Source of the DNA: JAABRU01 sp041390465
GTDB taxonomy: Bacteria > Desulfobacterota > Desulfobacteria > Desulfobacterales > Desulfococcaceae
Direction: 5' to 3'
NCBI GenBank assembly: GCA_041390465.1
Contig: JAWKPW010000047.1
Coordinates: 1-42,730, forward strand
Length of the DNA stretch: 42,730 nt
Part shown: piece after piece, positions 1-8,067 of the stretch
Numbering within the stretch: position 1 is the stretch's first letter
Layout of the letters: every line of letters starts with the position of its first letter
Program-made: the position numbers and the translations under genes
The notes under the pieces: generated by a model
Databases searched by the model: none
Told to the model about the DNA's origin: nothing
Seen by the model: the letters and a program-made list of their open reading frames with translations, nothing else

Positions 1-603
1 GGATGCGGAAATTCGGAACCTGCGGAAGAAGGCAAATGCGGGGATCCTCCTTCCAAACCTTCTGTTGATCAATGTCCGGATGATCCCGATAAGATTGAAC
101 CCGGAACCTGCGGATGCGGAATTTCCGATACAGATTCGGACGGAGACGGTACTCCGGACTGCAAAGATGAATGCCGGGATGATCCCGGTAAGACTGCCCC
201 CGGAATCTGCGGATGCGGAATTCCGGATACAGATACAGACAGTGATGGCATTCCGGACTGTGAGGATGGATGCCCGAATGATCCGGACAAGACCGCTCCC
301 GGAACCTGCGGATGCGGAATTCCGGATACAGATTCGGACGCAGACGGCACTCCGAACTGTAAGGACGGATGCCCGGAAGATCCGGAAAAAACCGAACCCG
401 GAGACTGCGGGTACGGAATTCCGGACAGTGATGACAACGGTAACGGAACTGTGGACTGCAAAGACAATACTGAAAAAACAGGAGAGCGGGAGATCATACA
501 GCCCGTTCCGCCCAATGACGACGTCAGCAGTTCCGGATGTTTTATCCGCACATTTTCTGCAGAACCGGCTTTTTTCCTGAAATTTTCCGAAAATCTGTTT
601 TAA
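1..603 (+). CDS. Calcium-binding repeat protein (thrombospondin type 3-like), 3' end
   Basis: The reading frame is open from base 1 and ends at TAA 601-603, so the 5' end lies outside the window (200 codons seen). It holds about four copies of a roughly 37-residue unit of the form DxDxDGxxDCxDxCPxDPxKTxPGxCGCG. Its Asp-rich DxDxDG loops resemble thrombospondin type 3 calcium-binding repeats, and each unit has regularly spaced Cys. The tail after residue about 165 is low in Cys and contains SSSGCFI, reminiscent of the CFI-type C-terminal motif of secreted deltaproteobacterial proteins, but the following residues (RTF rather than ATAAYG) do not fit, so the tail may be degenerate or frameshifted. 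A secreted or surface, calcium-stabilised structural protein is inferred. The long open frames on the other strand and in frame 2 here are products of the repeats. Confidence 0.75.
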   Translation, partial: GCGNSEPAEEGKCGDPPSKPSVDQCPDDPDKIEPGTCGCGISDTDSDGDGTPDCKDECRDDPGKTAPGICGCGIPDTDTDSDGIPDCEDGCPNDPDKTAPGTCGCGIPDTDSDADGTPNCKDGCPEDPEKTEPGDCGYGIPDSDDNGNGTVDCKDNTEKTGEREIIQPVPPNDDVSSSGCFIRTFSAEPAFFLKFSENLF

Positions 604-1004
604 AAACAATGTCTGTCTGAAATAAATACCCCGGAAACCCGGCACTGCCGTCATAGTGACAAAAAGTCGCTATCTGCAACCTTTTGGAATTACTGGATTC
701 CTTCTTACACCGGAATGACGGATTATGAAGCCGACTTCCTGACCAGCCAACCTTCCGCAGATTCTCGAAAACAACTTTTCCGCAAGATCTCTTTTTTTTG
801 AAAAATTCAACTGTTTTCTGCCGGAAATTTTCACTTGCCTGTTTATCTGATTCCGTGATATTCTGCATACATACTCACAGACAGATTTGCATTCATCCAT
901 TTTTTTCAGACAAAAAAATTTCAATCTGCAAGTCCCAAACTGATTTCATTTCTGCCCAGTGAGGGTTTTGCAATTTGCTATAGAGAGATTCAGCAGGAGA
1001 ACAT
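604..1004. other. Intergenic region with one degenerate REP-like repeat
   Basis: About 400 bases with no convincing gene. Bases 684-722 contain a degenerate copy of the dispersed motif TACTGGATTCC ... CCGGAATGACGG, also found near 7636, 36833 and 39845. A ribosome binding site (GCAGGAG, 993-999) precedes the next gene. No clear promoter or terminator is visible. Confidence 0.5.
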
Positions 1005-2540
1005 ATGGAAAAAGAGCATCCGGACAGCAGATTCTGGCTGCCTGCGGAAATCAGGGAATCTGAGGAGTTTTTGTGTGAGGAATTGCAGGAACTTCGGAAC
1101 CATGTAAAAGAAACGCGGAAAGAGGATATTGCGGAACAGCTTTATGTGTTTGAAAACCGTGTGCTGTATTCGGAAAACGGATGGACGCTGTATGATCAAC
1201 TGTGCAGCATTATCCAGTCCGGAGCTTACCGAAAAACGGATCTCTATGGTTTGAAAAACAATCCCATCGGATGGGAAACCATCCGGACGTTTCCCTGTGA
1301 AAATGAAAACGGAGCCTGCTGCCTGCATGAAATTGACAAACGCGAAGTCAAGAGGACTTTTCTTGAGGGATGGTGTGAAACAGGGCTGTGGGATCGGGGA
1401 CTGCATAAAAGGCAAAACATGTTTCCTCCGCCGGAACAACCGGATGCTGTTGGCATTTCCCCGGATGAAAAAGATTTTTTCATCCGCTGGGAAACCGTCT
1501 CCCTTTCTCTGGATATGATGTGCAATTATGCAAAAATGCATATGAATCTCAACCCCGGGCAGCGCAAAGACAGACCCAGGTTTGTCCGGCAGAACATGTC
1601 TGTGTCAAAAGGAGCCAACTGGTATGTATATGTCACTGCGGATCTGCAAAAGTATTATTACGGGAAAGACGCTGAAATGCATGATTCCGGATTCCGGACA
1701 GTTGCGCCATTGGAATATCCCATGGGAATCATTCTCTGTCAGAAAAACACAGAAACCCGGCACGCGGTTATTGCCAATTATGATTCCTGGCAGAACTTTC
1801 TTTATGCCTTTTGTCAGCACAGGGATCAGACCCCGAAAGCAAAGGGGAATGTGATGAATATTGAAAACACTTTATACGGACAGATGGAAAGACTAAAAAA
1901 GAGGCAGGCGGTGATCTCCAGCTCCGTATCTGATGAAATTGCGGAAATTTTGAGAAAAATGGCAACAGAATGCGGCAGATCCGGTCTGGAACACAGGGAA
2001 AGACAGATGATTGAAACTGCAGCAGGCAGTTCGGCCAGAATCCGTGTGCTGAAACGCATGGCAGAGACTGAATATGTGCGCCGCAGGATTGGAAAATATT
2101 ACAGTGAACAAAGGGAAAAGAGTCATGCCGGTTCTGTGTTTTCCCGGATGAAAGACAACATCATCCGCCTTGTTCAATGGATTTCCCCAATCTGGGAACC
2201 GCAGTGGGCCGGTGTTGCGGTCACAGCAGCCGATATTCCGGAGCAGCACCATGAATTTGTCATGCGTGAGGGAAACATAGACATCTCCTGTTCCTGGCAG
2301 GGGGCTTACGGAAACAGCCCGGCTTATATTCAGATTTCCTGGACTGCCAGTCTGATGACAGACTGTGAACTCTGGCTGCGTTTTGTCAATCCTCTTACCC
2401 ATGACCTTTTTTCAGAAATCCTTCTGGGAGCAGAACCTGAGGGCGGCAAAATCATCACCGGAGACAGACTGGGTTTTGATCCCTCCAAAGACCGCTGGGC
2501 CACATCCATCATGATGAAACCGACAGTCAGTTGTCCGTGA
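1005..2540 (+). CDS. Hypothetical protein, 511 aa, unknown function
   Basis: The ATG at 1005 follows a good ribosome binding site (AGGAG, about 5 nt spacing). I do not recognise the family. The protein is soluble, without signal peptide or membrane segment. A charged N-terminal third (residues 1-120) is followed by a Cys-containing middle and a helical, Arg/Glu-rich stretch at about 290-370. The C-terminal part (about 395-505) looks beta-rich with Trp and Gly (SWQGAYG, ISWTAS), like an Ig-type or carbohydrate-binding-like sandwich; this is only an impression. It lies 50 bp upstream of the Lon-like/FGE gene on the same strand, so the two may be co-transcribed. Codon use matches the neighbours. 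It could be a cytoplasmic partner of the membrane-anchored product that follows. Confidence 0.7.
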   Translation: MEKEHPDSRFWLPAEIRESEEFLCEELQELRNHVKETRKEDIAEQLYVFENRVLYSENGWTLYDQLCSIIQSGAYRKTDLYGLKNNPIGWETIRTFPCENENGACCLHEIDKREVKRTFLEGWCETGLWDRGLHKRQNMFPPPEQPDAVGISPDEKDFFIRWETVSLSLDMMCNYAKMHMNLNPGQRKDRPRFVRQNMSVSKGANWYVYVTADLQKYYYGKDAEMHDSGFRTVAPLEYPMGIILCQKNTETRHAVIANYDSWQNFLYAFCQHRDQTPKAKGNVMNIENTLYGQMERLKKRQAVISSSVSDEIAEILRKMATECGRSGLEHRERQMIETAAGSSARIRVLKRMAETEYVRRRIGKYYSEQREKSHAGSVFSRMKDNIIRLVQWISPIWEPQWAGVAVTAADIPEQHHEFVMREGNIDISCSWQGAYGNSPAYIQISWTASLMTDCELWLRFVNPLTHDLFSEILLGAEPEGGKIITGDRLGFDPSKDRWATSIMMKPTVSCP

Positions 2541-2590
2541 GCAGTTATCACTGCTAACTGGTGACTGCTAACTGAAAACTGACAACTGCC
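2541..2590. repeat. Short degenerate tandem repeat of TAACTG/TGACTG units
   Basis: The gap between two genes is almost entirely a run of near-repeats (GCTAACTGGTGACTGCTAAC and variants). Its ends are inverted copies: GCAGTTATCA near 2540 and TGACAACTGC near 2588. It leaves the downstream gene without a clear ribosome binding site. Confidence 0.5.
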
Positions 2591-4042
2591 ATGCGTTTTG
2601 CTTACCCCAATGTGGATTCAAACAACTGTTTTATCGGATGCGGACGGTATTCTGCTGCCAAAGCCGTTGATCCGAATGTCGGAAAGGCGCAGGAGGCTGA
2701 TGATCCGCACATGGGTTCTCTTTCCAAAGTGCTGACTGTCGCGTCCATGCTGGCCCCCAAATCCTTTGAAAGCGGCTTCCGGATTTATGAGCATAAAGAT
2801 CAGGATCTTGCTTATTTGGGAGATTCCAAGGGGCTGGCCTATCTGCTGGCTTTGATGCAGCGGGAACGGAAAACCCTTTGGGATACGCTGTCCGGTGACA
2901 TCTGGTGCACCGGCACTGTTCACATTGTCTGTGACAAACCTTTTTTGAAACAGGTTTTTCCCAATCTGTTTGATGCAAAAATACAGGCATTTATATCACA
3001 GACGCAGGACAGGCTTTTTATTGTACCCCTTGCCAATGTGAAAAACATTCATATGCAGATGGCAGAATCCGCAAAGGTGCGGGTGATGTCGCTGACGGAA
3101 TTCCGCCGACTGTCTCCCGGAAAGGTATTTGAGCAGAAAACCATCCTGAAAATTCATGGAAATGAGTTGGAAGCCCTGACCCGGCATATTTTCGGAAAAT
3201 CCGCTTTTTCCTTTCCGGAATTTCTGCTGCAAAATACAAGGACATGGAAATACACAGGAATCTGTCTGCTGTTCACTGTCTTTGTGTTCGCGCTGTTCCG
3301 CACAGATACAATCACTGTTCAGTCCAAAATTTTATTCTGGAAAATAAAAGTCTTATTTGCCAATTCCGCAGAGGATGTCATTCATGATCCGGTCACAGGC
3401 ATGTCATTTGTCCGAATTCCGGCAGGATGTTTTGAAATGGGATGTGAGAGGGGAAAAGAATGCTTTGAAAATGAGACTCCGGTGCATACGGTCTGCCTGA
3501 ATTCTTTTTACATGAGCCGAAATGAAGTGACGCAGGAACAGTGGCAGAAGATCATGCAGTACAATCCCTCGGTTTTTGCAGACTGCGGCGCGGACTGCCC
3601 GGTGGAATCCGTAAGCTGGAATGATGTGCAGGAATTCATCCGCAGACTCAATCAGCATACTGAAAATACAGGTAAATACAGGCTTCCCACCGAAGCGGAA
3701 TGGGAATATGTTTGCAAAACCGGCAATGAGGATGAATTCCGCACACCCAGAAATGAAACAGGGGCTGCGGGAAAATTCTGCTCAGAGGCTTTGGGGATAT
3801 GTGATATAAAGGGAAACGTGCTGGAATGGTGTGAAGACGGTTTTCAGGACAGGGCTTATGACCGTCACGGTCTCTTTCATCCCTTTGTCTCCGGAGGCAG
3901 TGAATACAAAGTGGTTCGGGGCAGAAGCTGGAGCAGTCCTTCGGAATATGGCGTCTGCACCCGGCGGTTGCGTTACAGGCAGGATGAAAATTCAGTGACA
4001 CAGGATTCCGTCTGGTCCGGGAAAAGGAATAAAACAATATGA
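2591..4042 (+). CDS. Lon-protease-like domain, TM segment and FGE-sulfatase domain fusion
   Basis: Three parts are visible in 483 aa. Residues about 40-175 resemble the Lon (S16) proteolytic fold: GSLSKVL (Lon TGSLGEVM), YLGDSKGLAYLLAL (Lon DGPSAGIAMCTAL, so Ser79 sits where the catalytic Ser is), CTGTVHI (Lon MTGEITL), and FDAKIQAF then IVPLANVKNI (Lon LKEKLLAA then LIPFENKRDL). Lys130 is near, but possibly two residues off, the Lon catalytic Lys. One TM segment spans about 219-236. Residues 265-465 are a formylglycine-generating-enzyme/PvdO-type domain: IPAGCFEMG, NEVTQEQW, PVESVSWNDVQEF, RLPTEAEWEY, GNVLEWCEDG, VVRGRSW. This domain would face the periplasm. No ribosome binding site is obvious at the ATG; a TGA at 2573 limits upstream extension. 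The stop overlaps an ATG at 4039 (ATGA). Domain calls are from motif reading. Confidence 0.75.
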   Translation: MRFAYPNVDSNNCFIGCGRYSAAKAVDPNVGKAQEADDPHMGSLSKVLTVASMLAPKSFESGFRIYEHKDQDLAYLGDSKGLAYLLALMQRERKTLWDTLSGDIWCTGTVHIVCDKPFLKQVFPNLFDAKIQAFISQTQDRLFIVPLANVKNIHMQMAESAKVRVMSLTEFRRLSPGKVFEQKTILKIHGNELEALTRHIFGKSAFSFPEFLLQNTRTWKYTGICLLFTVFVFALFRTDTITVQSKILFWKIKVLFANSAEDVIHDPVTGMSFVRIPAGCFEMGCERGKECFENETPVHTVCLNSFYMSRNEVTQEQWQKIMQYNPSVFADCGADCPVESVSWNDVQEFIRRLNQHTENTGKYRLPTEAEWEYVCKTGNEDEFRTPRNETGAAGKFCSEALGICDIKGNVLEWCEDGFQDRAYDRHGLFHPFVSGGSEYKVVRGRSWSSPSEYGVCTRRLRYRQDENSVTQDSVWSGKRNKTI

Positions 4043-4055
4043 ATCATACAACAGC

Positions 4056-4245
4056 ATGTTTCGTTCCACGCCCCGTGAGAACGCGAGTTTCAGACGCTCT
4101 GCGTCTGATTGCAGGATTATCGATCCCTCGTTCCCACGCTTGCATGGGAACGCAGTCCGGACGCTTTGCGTCTGGCGCTTACACACGGGACGCAGAGCGT
4201 CCCTTCATTCCCACGCGGAGCGTAGAACGAGTTACAACAGGCCCG
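4056..4245. repeat. Palindromic GACGC(A/T)GAGCGTC / TTCCCACGC repeat at a gene start
   Basis: Short inverted units are packed here: GACGCTCTGCGTC, GACGCTTTGCGTC, GGGACGCAGAGCGTCCC, CGTTCCCACGCTTGCATGGG and TTCCCACGCGGAGCGTAGAA. They resemble the family of palindromic repeats built on GTTCCCACGC...GCGTGGGAAC seen in many bacterial genomes. The element lies between the ATGA-coupled start at 4039 and the hydrophobic signal segment of the next protein, so it appears inserted into the 5' end of that gene. Confidence 0.7.
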
Positions 4246-6275
4246 GTAACTTCGCAGATCTCTGGACGAATAGCAATTCTCTTTTTCTCTTCCTGTTTTT
4301 ATTCTGCTCCTGCCAGAGATTTCCGGAGCAAAGCCTGACAAAAGACGGAAAACCGTATGGGATCACCAATGTCGCGCTCAAAGGGGAATGGTGGCATTAT
4401 TACGAGCGGGGACTTTCCTTTGCGCACGGCGAATTTTGGAAACAGGCAGAGGCGGATTTGCGGAAAGCCATTCACAAACGGGATCAGGATCGGAAAAAAG
4501 CCCGCACATACGGCAGACACTGGCTGGATCTGCAAGGCCGGGATTCCGGATACTTTCCCCACCGGGAACTGGGAATTGTTCTGTATCAGCAGGGACGACT
4601 GACAGGTGCCATCCGGGAACTGGAAATTTCTCTTGCAAATGAAAAAAGCGCGCGTGCGGCTGTTTATCTGGATCGGGCCAGAAAAGCGGTCACAGAACAG
4701 CAGAAATCAGATCACAGCGCGCCGAAATTTTCCATTCTCTCACCCGAACCGGATTTTCTGAGCAATGTTTCCGCCGTGCTTGTGCGGGGGAAAGTGACAG
4801 ATGACACCTTTGTCCGTCATATTCGTGTCGGAGATCAGGAGATTCATACGGATCTGTCCGGTCCAAGCCTTGCCTTTTCCGCAAAAATACCGGTGCAGTC
4901 CGGCCGAAATGTGATTTCCGTGTTTGCAGAAGATCTCACGGGCAAAAAAACACATACAGATGTGATTGTCCACATTGACCGCATCGGCCCGGTCATCAGC
5001 ATGGAAAATCTGTCTGTCTCCAAAGGAGGAACAGAAAATCAGGTCTCTTTCCGGATGACAGTGTCTGATGATTCCGGCATCATGCACATTGCCGTCAACG
5101 GAGAGGAAATCGTATACAGCGGAGAAAAGGAAATACAGTTGGAAAGGGAAATGAACGCGGGCAGGGATGAAAATGCCCTGCATATTGCTGTCACAGACAG
5201 AGCCGGAAACCGCACAGCAGCAGCGTATGCGTTTTCGGATTTTCCCGAATCCGCAGACTGCCCTGTTCTCATTGCTGAAAAGGGGAACCGTCTGGCAAAA
5301 AAAATTCTTCTCCAAAAGATTGGACAGAAGCAGAAACCTGTGCTTACTGCAATGCAGACAGATCACAGTCAGCCTGTTCTTACATTGGATTATTTCAATG
5401 AGAACAGGACGTATGAAACTTTTCTGGATGAAATTCTCATTGAGGGAAATATCAATGATGAAAATACGCACGGAGAGATGAGGCTCTGGTTCAACCGGGA
5501 GCTTATCCGTTTCAGGAGCGGACAGGACAACCGTTTCAGTTGCATTCATGTTCTGAAAAAAGGAATCAACAGCATCCTTGTCCGGGGAAGAGATGCTGCC
5601 GGAAATGAGGCGCGCAGGGAAATCCGGATTATGAAAAAAGATCCCGCAGTGCGGAAATACAATGCCCGGCTCCGGATGCTGATCAAAAACTTTGCTGAAG
5701 ACTCTGTTCTGCATACTGATTTTCATGAGATACTGGATACGGTCCTGTTTGAGAAAAAACGTTTTCAGACTGTAAAACCGGACCAGGTTTCCGGCAGTCC
5801 GCCGGACTGTGTTCTGGAGGGCTGTATCTGGAAAAAACCGGGATACATTGAAATAAAAGCAAGTCTGTATTTCAGGGAAGACAGCAGCGCCCCCCGCCGT
5901 ATTGCCAATGTCACTGCGGATGCATTTTGGGAACCTGAAAACAGAAGGGAACAATACCTGACAGAAAGGAATATCCTGGAGGAACTGGCCCGCAGGATTT
6001 ATCTGAAACTGGCATATGAACTGCCTTTGACAGAGGGAAAAGTGATTGAACGCGACACTGAAAAAAACATAACCACAGATTTGGGAGAGGAAACCCGGAT
6101 TAAGGAAGGCATGGATCTGATTGTTTTTCAGAAAAATCCCCAACAGCAGGAGGAGGATTTTCCCCAAATGGGAACAGCCCGCATCCAGTCGGTAAAAAAG
6201 GAAAAATCCCATGCTGCAATCCGCAGGGGAAATCCAAAGGAAATCCGGGAAGGGCAGTATGTGATAACAAGGTAA
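4056..6275 (+). CDS. Predicted lipoprotein with TPR-like, Ig-like and FlgT/CsgG-like regions
   Basis: The open frame gives 739 aa from the ATG at 4056, but the first 60-70 residues are translated palindromic repeat. The plausible native start is the ATG at 4039 (overlapping the upstream stop), now in another frame. A lipoprotein-like signal follows the repeat (NSLFLFLFLFCSC). After it come a TPR-like helical region (about 105-205), two or three beta-rich Ig-like modules (GKVTDDTFVRHI, VTDDSGIMHIAVNGEE, EGNINDENTHGEMRL, each followed by a GxN-type turn and an IDR-like DRAGN or RDAAGN motif), and a C-terminal region (about 555-739) resembling FlgT/CsgG-type outer-membrane-associated lipoproteins (LTEGKVIERD ... 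IREGQYVITR). It probably sits in the outer membrane beside the barrel encoded 5 nt downstream. Whether the gene is still functional depends on the repeat. Confidence 0.7.
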   Translation: MFRSTPRENASFRRSASDCRIIDPSFPRLHGNAVRTLCVWRLHTGRRASLHSHAERRTSYNRPGNFADLWTNSNSLFLFLFLFCSCQRFPEQSLTKDGKPYGITNVALKGEWWHYYERGLSFAHGEFWKQAEADLRKAIHKRDQDRKKARTYGRHWLDLQGRDSGYFPHRELGIVLYQQGRLTGAIRELEISLANEKSARAAVYLDRARKAVTEQQKSDHSAPKFSILSPEPDFLSNVSAVLVRGKVTDDTFVRHIRVGDQEIHTDLSGPSLAFSAKIPVQSGRNVISVFAEDLTGKKTHTDVIVHIDRIGPVISMENLSVSKGGTENQVSFRMTVSDDSGIMHIAVNGEEIVYSGEKEIQLEREMNAGRDENALHIAVTDRAGNRTAAAYAFSDFPESADCPVLIAEKGNRLAKKILLQKIGQKQKPVLTAMQTDHSQPVLTLDYFNENRTYETFLDEILIEGNINDENTHGEMRLWFNRELIRFRSGQDNRFSCIHVLKKGINSILVRGRDAAGNEARREIRIMKKDPAVRKYNARLRMLIKNFAEDSVLHTDFHEILDTVLFEKKRFQTVKPDQVSGSPPDCVLEGCIWKKPGYIEIKASLYFREDSSAPRRIANVTADAFWEPENRREQYLTERNILEELARRIYLKLAYELPLTEGKVIERDTEKNITTDLGEETRIKEGMDLIVFQKNPQQQEEDFPQMGTARIQSVKKEKSHAAIRRGNPKEIREGQYVITR

Positions 6276-6280
6276 ATTTT

Positions 6281-7624
6281 ATGAAAGGTTTTGCAATGAA
6301 ACAAATCTTCATTTCCATTTTCGTATCTGTCCTTATTCTCATCGGCTCCGGCACAGGCTTTGCACAGGACAGCCGGCTGGAAATCCCCTCCTCATTCAAT
6401 CCTGTGGGTTCGGGCGCACGGGCTTTGGGCATGGGCGGCGCGTTTATTGCCATAGCGGATGATGCCACTGCCGCATCCTGGAATCCGGGCGGTCTGATCT
6501 GGCTGGATAAACCGGAAATTTCCCTTGCGGGAGCCGGATTTCACCGGACAGAGGAAAACAGCTTCGGACTGCATCCGGAATCCGGGGGAAATGAAACGGT
6601 GTCCCATATGGATTTGAATTATCTCAGTGCAGCGTATCCGTTCACCTTCAAGGAGCATAACATGGTCATCTCCCTCAGTTACCAGCATTTGTATGATTTC
6701 ACCCGCAAATGGAATTTTGCATTCACACAGGCAGAAGAAAACATGAACGCGGATCATCAGTCCGAAGGAATGCTGTCGGCTGTGGGGCTGGCTTACTGTG
6801 TCCAGTTTACGGAAAAACTTTCTTTCGGCGCCACGGTCAATATCTGGGATGATGATCTTACAAAAAACAGTTGGGAACAGAAGACGGTTCTCTGGGGATC
6901 AGGAAAAGACGGGACAGATGCTTTTGTGGAAGAGGCGCTCAACTGTGATGCGTATGCTTTCAGCGGATACAATTTCAATATCGGACTGTTATGGAAAAAT
7001 GTCTTTGATACGCCCCTGACCATAGGTGCAGTCATCAAAACACCTTTTGAAGCGGATTTGCGCCACACAAAATCACGTTATGCTTTCACGCAGTTCCCCG
7101 ATCTGCCATCAGAATATGACATCCTGTATTCTCCGCCTCTGCTTACGGAAAATGCCACACTTGACATGCCTCTGTCCTGCGGCATTGGTTTTGCCTACCG
7201 CTTTTCAGATATTCTCACGCTTTCTTTGGATCTGTATCAGACCCGGTGGGATGATTTTATCCTGAAAACTGCCGATGGAAAAGAAATCTCCCCTGTCACC
7301 GGAAAAGACGCGGATAAATCTGATATTGACCCCGCGCTTCAGGTGCGGATGGGCGGAGAATATCTGGGTTTTCAGACTGCTGACTATGTGTTTCCCCTGT
7401 GCTTCGGTGCATTTTACGACCCGGCCCCCGCACCGGGCAGCCCTGACGATTTTTTCGGTTTCACCATTGGCACAGGCATTTCAGACAGAAAGCATTTCAC
7501 CTTTGATCTGGCCTTTCAGTACCGGTTCGGAAATTCCGTAAGAGAATATATGCTGGAAAATTGGAATTTCTCACAGGATGTTCAGGAATTCACTCTGTAT
7601 TCCTCGCTGATTGTTTATTTCTGA
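6281..7624 (+). CDS. OmpP1/FadL-like (PorV/UPF0164-type) outer membrane beta-barrel protein
   Basis: A signal peptide is clear from the internal Met at 6296 (MKQIFISIFVSVLILIGS, cleavage after GFA). The ATG at 6281 also has AAGG upstream; either start is possible. The mature N-terminus has the PorV/FadL-like signature GSGARALGMGGAFIAIADDA with SWNPGGL soon after. Alternating aromatic beta strands continue to a C-terminal Phe (LIVYF), as expected of an outer membrane barrel. The length, 447 aa, fits. It starts 5 nt after the lipoprotein stop, so the pair are almost certainly co-transcribed. The family includes fatty-acid transporters and secretion-system shuttle proteins; the substrate cannot be read from sequence. 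Confidence 0.85.
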   Translation: MKGFAMKQIFISIFVSVLILIGSGTGFAQDSRLEIPSSFNPVGSGARALGMGGAFIAIADDATAASWNPGGLIWLDKPEISLAGAGFHRTEENSFGLHPESGGNETVSHMDLNYLSAAYPFTFKEHNMVISLSYQHLYDFTRKWNFAFTQAEENMNADHQSEGMLSAVGLAYCVQFTEKLSFGATVNIWDDDLTKNSWEQKTVLWGSGKDGTDAFVEEALNCDAYAFSGYNFNIGLLWKNVFDTPLTIGAVIKTPFEADLRHTKSRYAFTQFPDLPSEYDILYSPPLLTENATLDMPLSCGIGFAYRFSDILTLSLDLYQTRWDDFILKTADGKEISPVTGKDADKSDIDPALQVRMGGEYLGFQTADYVFPLCFGAFYDPAPAPGSPDDFFGFTIGTGISDRKHFTFDLAFQYRFGNSVREYMLENWNFSQDVQEFTLYSSLIVYF

Positions 7625-7635
7625 GCAATGGGTTT

Positions 7636-7690
7636 GTCCGTATCCGGAATCTGCTGAAATTACTGGATTCCGGCTTTCGGCGGAGTGCGG
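7636..7690. repeat. REP-like palindromic repeat (CTGGATTCCGGCTTTCG type)
   Basis: Contains TATCCGGAATC, TACTGGATTCCGGCTTTCG and a GGAGTG end. It matches the dispersed family also seen at 684-722, near 16108, 36833-36886 and 39845-39904. It follows the stop of the barrel gene closely, a usual place for such repeats. Confidence 0.5.
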
Positions 7691-7766
7691 GTTGACAGAA
7701 TGGGATGCCAAGTTTTTGAAGATCTGTGCAACATGCTCCGGTGTGTTTTAAAAGCGAATCCGTATC

Positions 7767-8067
7767 ATAGCGATTCTCCATTGAAAACATGCTTTATGGA
7801 AAGCAGTTTTTGCGGAAGACAGCACCGGTTCGCCGCGGATTTTGCAAAGTTCTGTCAGTTCCCTGTGACCGCTGTGCACGCTTTGTATCCCTTGCGGTCA
7901 AAAAAAACACGGTTTCAATGGAGAATCGGTATCATAGCAATTCCCCATTGAAAAGATACTTGCAAGCAGGAAAAAAAGAGGTTTTCATGTGTTCAAAAAA
8001 CCGGATTTTTCGGAAAAATCCGGTTTTTCTGAAAAACTTATGTTTCAGATCAATGGAGAATCGGTAT
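7767..8067. repeat. Compound MITE-like repeat: module B (7767-7932) plus module A (7934-8067)
   Basis: Both modules are bounded by the same roughly 17-bp inverted ends, ATACCRATTCKCCATTG on the left and its complement on the right. Module A (134 bp) carries GATACTTGCAAGCAGG, a strong internal hairpin (AAACCGGATTTTT / AAAAATCCGGTTT) and CTGAAAAACTTATGTTTCAG. Module B (166 bp) carries TTTGTATCCCTTGCGGTCAA, which belongs to the 'cacaaagaggcacaaaggtc' type seen in other copies. No transposase lies inside. The right end abuts the stop codon of the TauE/SafE gene. Confidence 0.8.

Noticed and set aside
120..420. Possible CRISPR-like spaced repeats
   Set aside because: The periodicity is codon-based and encodes calcium-binding protein repeats; there are no unique spacers.
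69..551. Long minus-strand and frame-2 open frames over the repeats
   Set aside because: They are shadows of the periodic calcium-binding repeat gene in frame 1, which is open from base 1 and has the meaningful motifs.
4740..6212. 490-aa minus-strand open frame
   Set aside because: It lies wholly inside the lipoprotein gene, has no ribosome binding site, and its composition (Phe/Cys/His-rich) is typical of antisense shadow.
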